Below, piece by piece: positions 4,880 to 5,626 of a DNA stretch of 5,626 nucleotides (positions within the stretch are counted from its first letter, which is position 1; each line of letters begins with the position of its first letter). Where the stretch lies: contig JAKCAB010000345.1 of assembly GCA_021839785.1 (NCBI GenBank), forward strand, positions 1 through 5,626. Direction: 5' to 3'. The notes under the pieces are model-generated. The model did no database searches. It was not told the DNA's origin and saw only the letters and a list, made by a program, of their open reading frames with translations. Origin of the DNA: a bacterium (GTDB taxonomy: Bacteria > Verrucomicrobiota > Verrucomicrobiae > Limisphaerales > J093). The position numbers were made by a program, and so were the translations under genes.

Positions 4880-5626
4880 GTGCAGACGTTCGCCGACCAA
4901 CTCGCAGCCCTGCCGTCGCTTAACCGGGTGCTGCTGCCGGATTTGTGGCAACAGGAGGCCGTCAGCGCGCTCCGGGCCGGTCGCGACGTGGTGGTCCACG
5001 CCCCCACCGGCGCCGGCAAAACGCTGATCTTCGAGTTGTGGTCGAACCACGGTCGCCCGCGCGGCCAGGCCATTTACACCGTGCCGACCCGCGCGCTGGC
5101 CAACGACAAACTGGCCGAGTGGCGTGCCGGCGGCTGGGACGTGGGCATCGCCACCGGCGACCTGGCTGAAAACCTGGATGCGTCGGTCTTGGTCGCCACC
5201 CTCGAGACCCAAAAGAACCGGCTCATTCAGGGAGATGGGCCGAGCCTCCTGGTCGTGGACGAGTACCAGATGATCGGCGACCCGGACCGCGGTTTGAATT
5301 ACGAGCTGGCCATCGCGTTGGCGCCGCCACGCACCCAGTTGCTCCTGCTCAGCGGCAGTGTCGGCAACCCCCAGGACGTGGTGAAGTGGCTCCGGCGCCT
5401 CGGCCGCGACGCGGTGGTGGCGCGCTCGGACGAGCGCCCGGTGCCGTTGGAGGAAGTCCACGCCGGCCAGTTGAGTTACAGCGTGCCGGCGGAGATTCGC
5501 GGTTACTGGCCGCGCCTGATCGCCAAAGCACTCGCGGAGAACCTGGGCCCGATTCTGTTGTTTGCGCCGCGCCGGCAGGCGACCGAGGAACTGGCCGAGG
5601 AGCTGGCGCGGCAACTGCCCAACCCG
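4880..5626 (+). CDS. DExH-type superfamily 2 helicase, N-terminal part (cut by window edge)
   Basis: ATP-dependent RNA or DNA helicase of superfamily 2; 249 codons run open to the right edge. An in-frame TAA at 4868 leaves GTG 4880 as the only usable start (MQTFADQLAALPSLNRVLLPDLWQQEAV); an out-of-frame ATG at 4870 gives only a short peptide. RecA-like domain 1 motifs: a Q-like LPDLWQQEAV (19-28), Walker A APTGAGKT (41-48), motif Ia PTRALA (69-74), ATGD (91-94), a VATLETQ segment (105-111), motif II DEYQ (127-130) within VVDEYQMIGDPDRG, and SGS (158-160) in the motif III position usually SAT. ILLFAPRR (225-232) starts domain 2. DEYQMIGDPDRG recalls SUV3 (DEIQMI.D..RG) and Ski2-like RNA helicases more than RecQ or DEAD-box enzymes. 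Motifs V and VI lie outside the window. It diverges from ahpC with no evident functional link. The helicase call is firm; substrate and pathway are unknown. Confidence 0.92.
   Translation, partial: MQTFADQLAALPSLNRVLLPDLWQQEAVSALRAGRDVVVHAPTGAGKTLIFELWSNHGRPRGQAIYTVPTRALANDKLAEWRAGGWDVGIATGDLAENLDASVLVATLETQKNRLIQGDGPSLLVVDEYQMIGDPDRGLNYELAIALAPPRTQLLLLSGSVGNPQDVVKWLRRLGRDAVVARSDERPVPLEEVHAGQLSYSVPAEIRGYWPRLIAKALAENLGPILLFAPRRQATEELAEELARQLPNP

Noticed and set aside
4526..5614. Long minus-strand ORF (362 codons) opposite the helicase and the ahpC start
   Set aside because: It is antisense to the motif-rich helicase frame and overlaps ahpC. Its product is Arg/Gln/His-rich with no recognisable family, as expected for a shadow in GC-rich DNA.
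1..5626. Defence system, toxin-antitoxin pair, CRISPR array, transposase or tRNA
   Set aside because: No spaced direct repeats, no transposase motifs, no tRNA-like cloverleaf and no defence-type gene pair were seen. The single helicase is not accompanied by defence partners in the visible part.

Overview
The window is a GC-rich stretch of bacterial chromosome with seven well-supported protein genes and one short, probably broken gene. Six intact genes and the broken one lie on the minus strand. One gene, cut by the right edge, lies on the plus strand. The likely source is the Verrucomicrobiota (Limisphaerales/Pedosphaerales-like). The pointers are the DUF1080 family secreted protein, the TlpA-type thioredoxin with a long helical N-terminal region, the style of the leuD and helicase proteins, and the lack of clear Shine-Dalgarno sequences. 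This assignment rests on recalled family resemblance, not a search.

Layout from right to left along the minus strand: a 2-Cys peroxiredoxin of AhpC type (4038-4646); a gap with a GC-rich hairpin; an A-type iron-sulfur carrier (3526-3912); a 72-codon remnant whose first ~23 residues look like the start of a DnaJ/HscB-type co-chaperone but which has no HPD motif (3282-3500); an exported TlpA-like thiol-disulfide oxidoreductase (2103-3269); a gap with two hairpins; the isopropylmalate isomerase small subunit LeuD (1414-1974); an exported DUF1080 (3-keto-disaccharide hydrolase family) protein (699-1394); and the N-terminal 198 codons of a PilT-family retraction ATPase (1-595, cut by the left edge). 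On the plus strand, diverging from ahpC, lies the N-terminal 249 codons of a DExH-type superfamily 2 helicase with an unusual DEYQ motif II (4880-5626).

Most of the minus-strand block has a loose common theme: redox and iron-sulfur biology. AhpC removes peroxides, the A-type carrier delivers Fe-S clusters, the remnant resembles an Fe-S co-chaperone, TlpA handles extracytoplasmic thiols, and LeuD works with LeuC, an Fe-S enzyme. Tight spacing (25, 12 and 19 nt) suggests the carrier/remnant/tlpA genes are co-transcribed, and likewise leuD with the DUF1080 gene. Hairpins at 3990-4019 and 2027-2060 may separate the units.

I see no RNA genes, CRISPR array, insertion sequence or phage gene, and no clear new multi-gene system. 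The points most worth a second look are the disrupted DnaJ/HscB-like gene with a long imperfect hairpin in its aberrant part, the SUV3/Ski2-like features and possibly leaderless start of the helicase, and the absence of Shine-Dalgarno motifs throughout.
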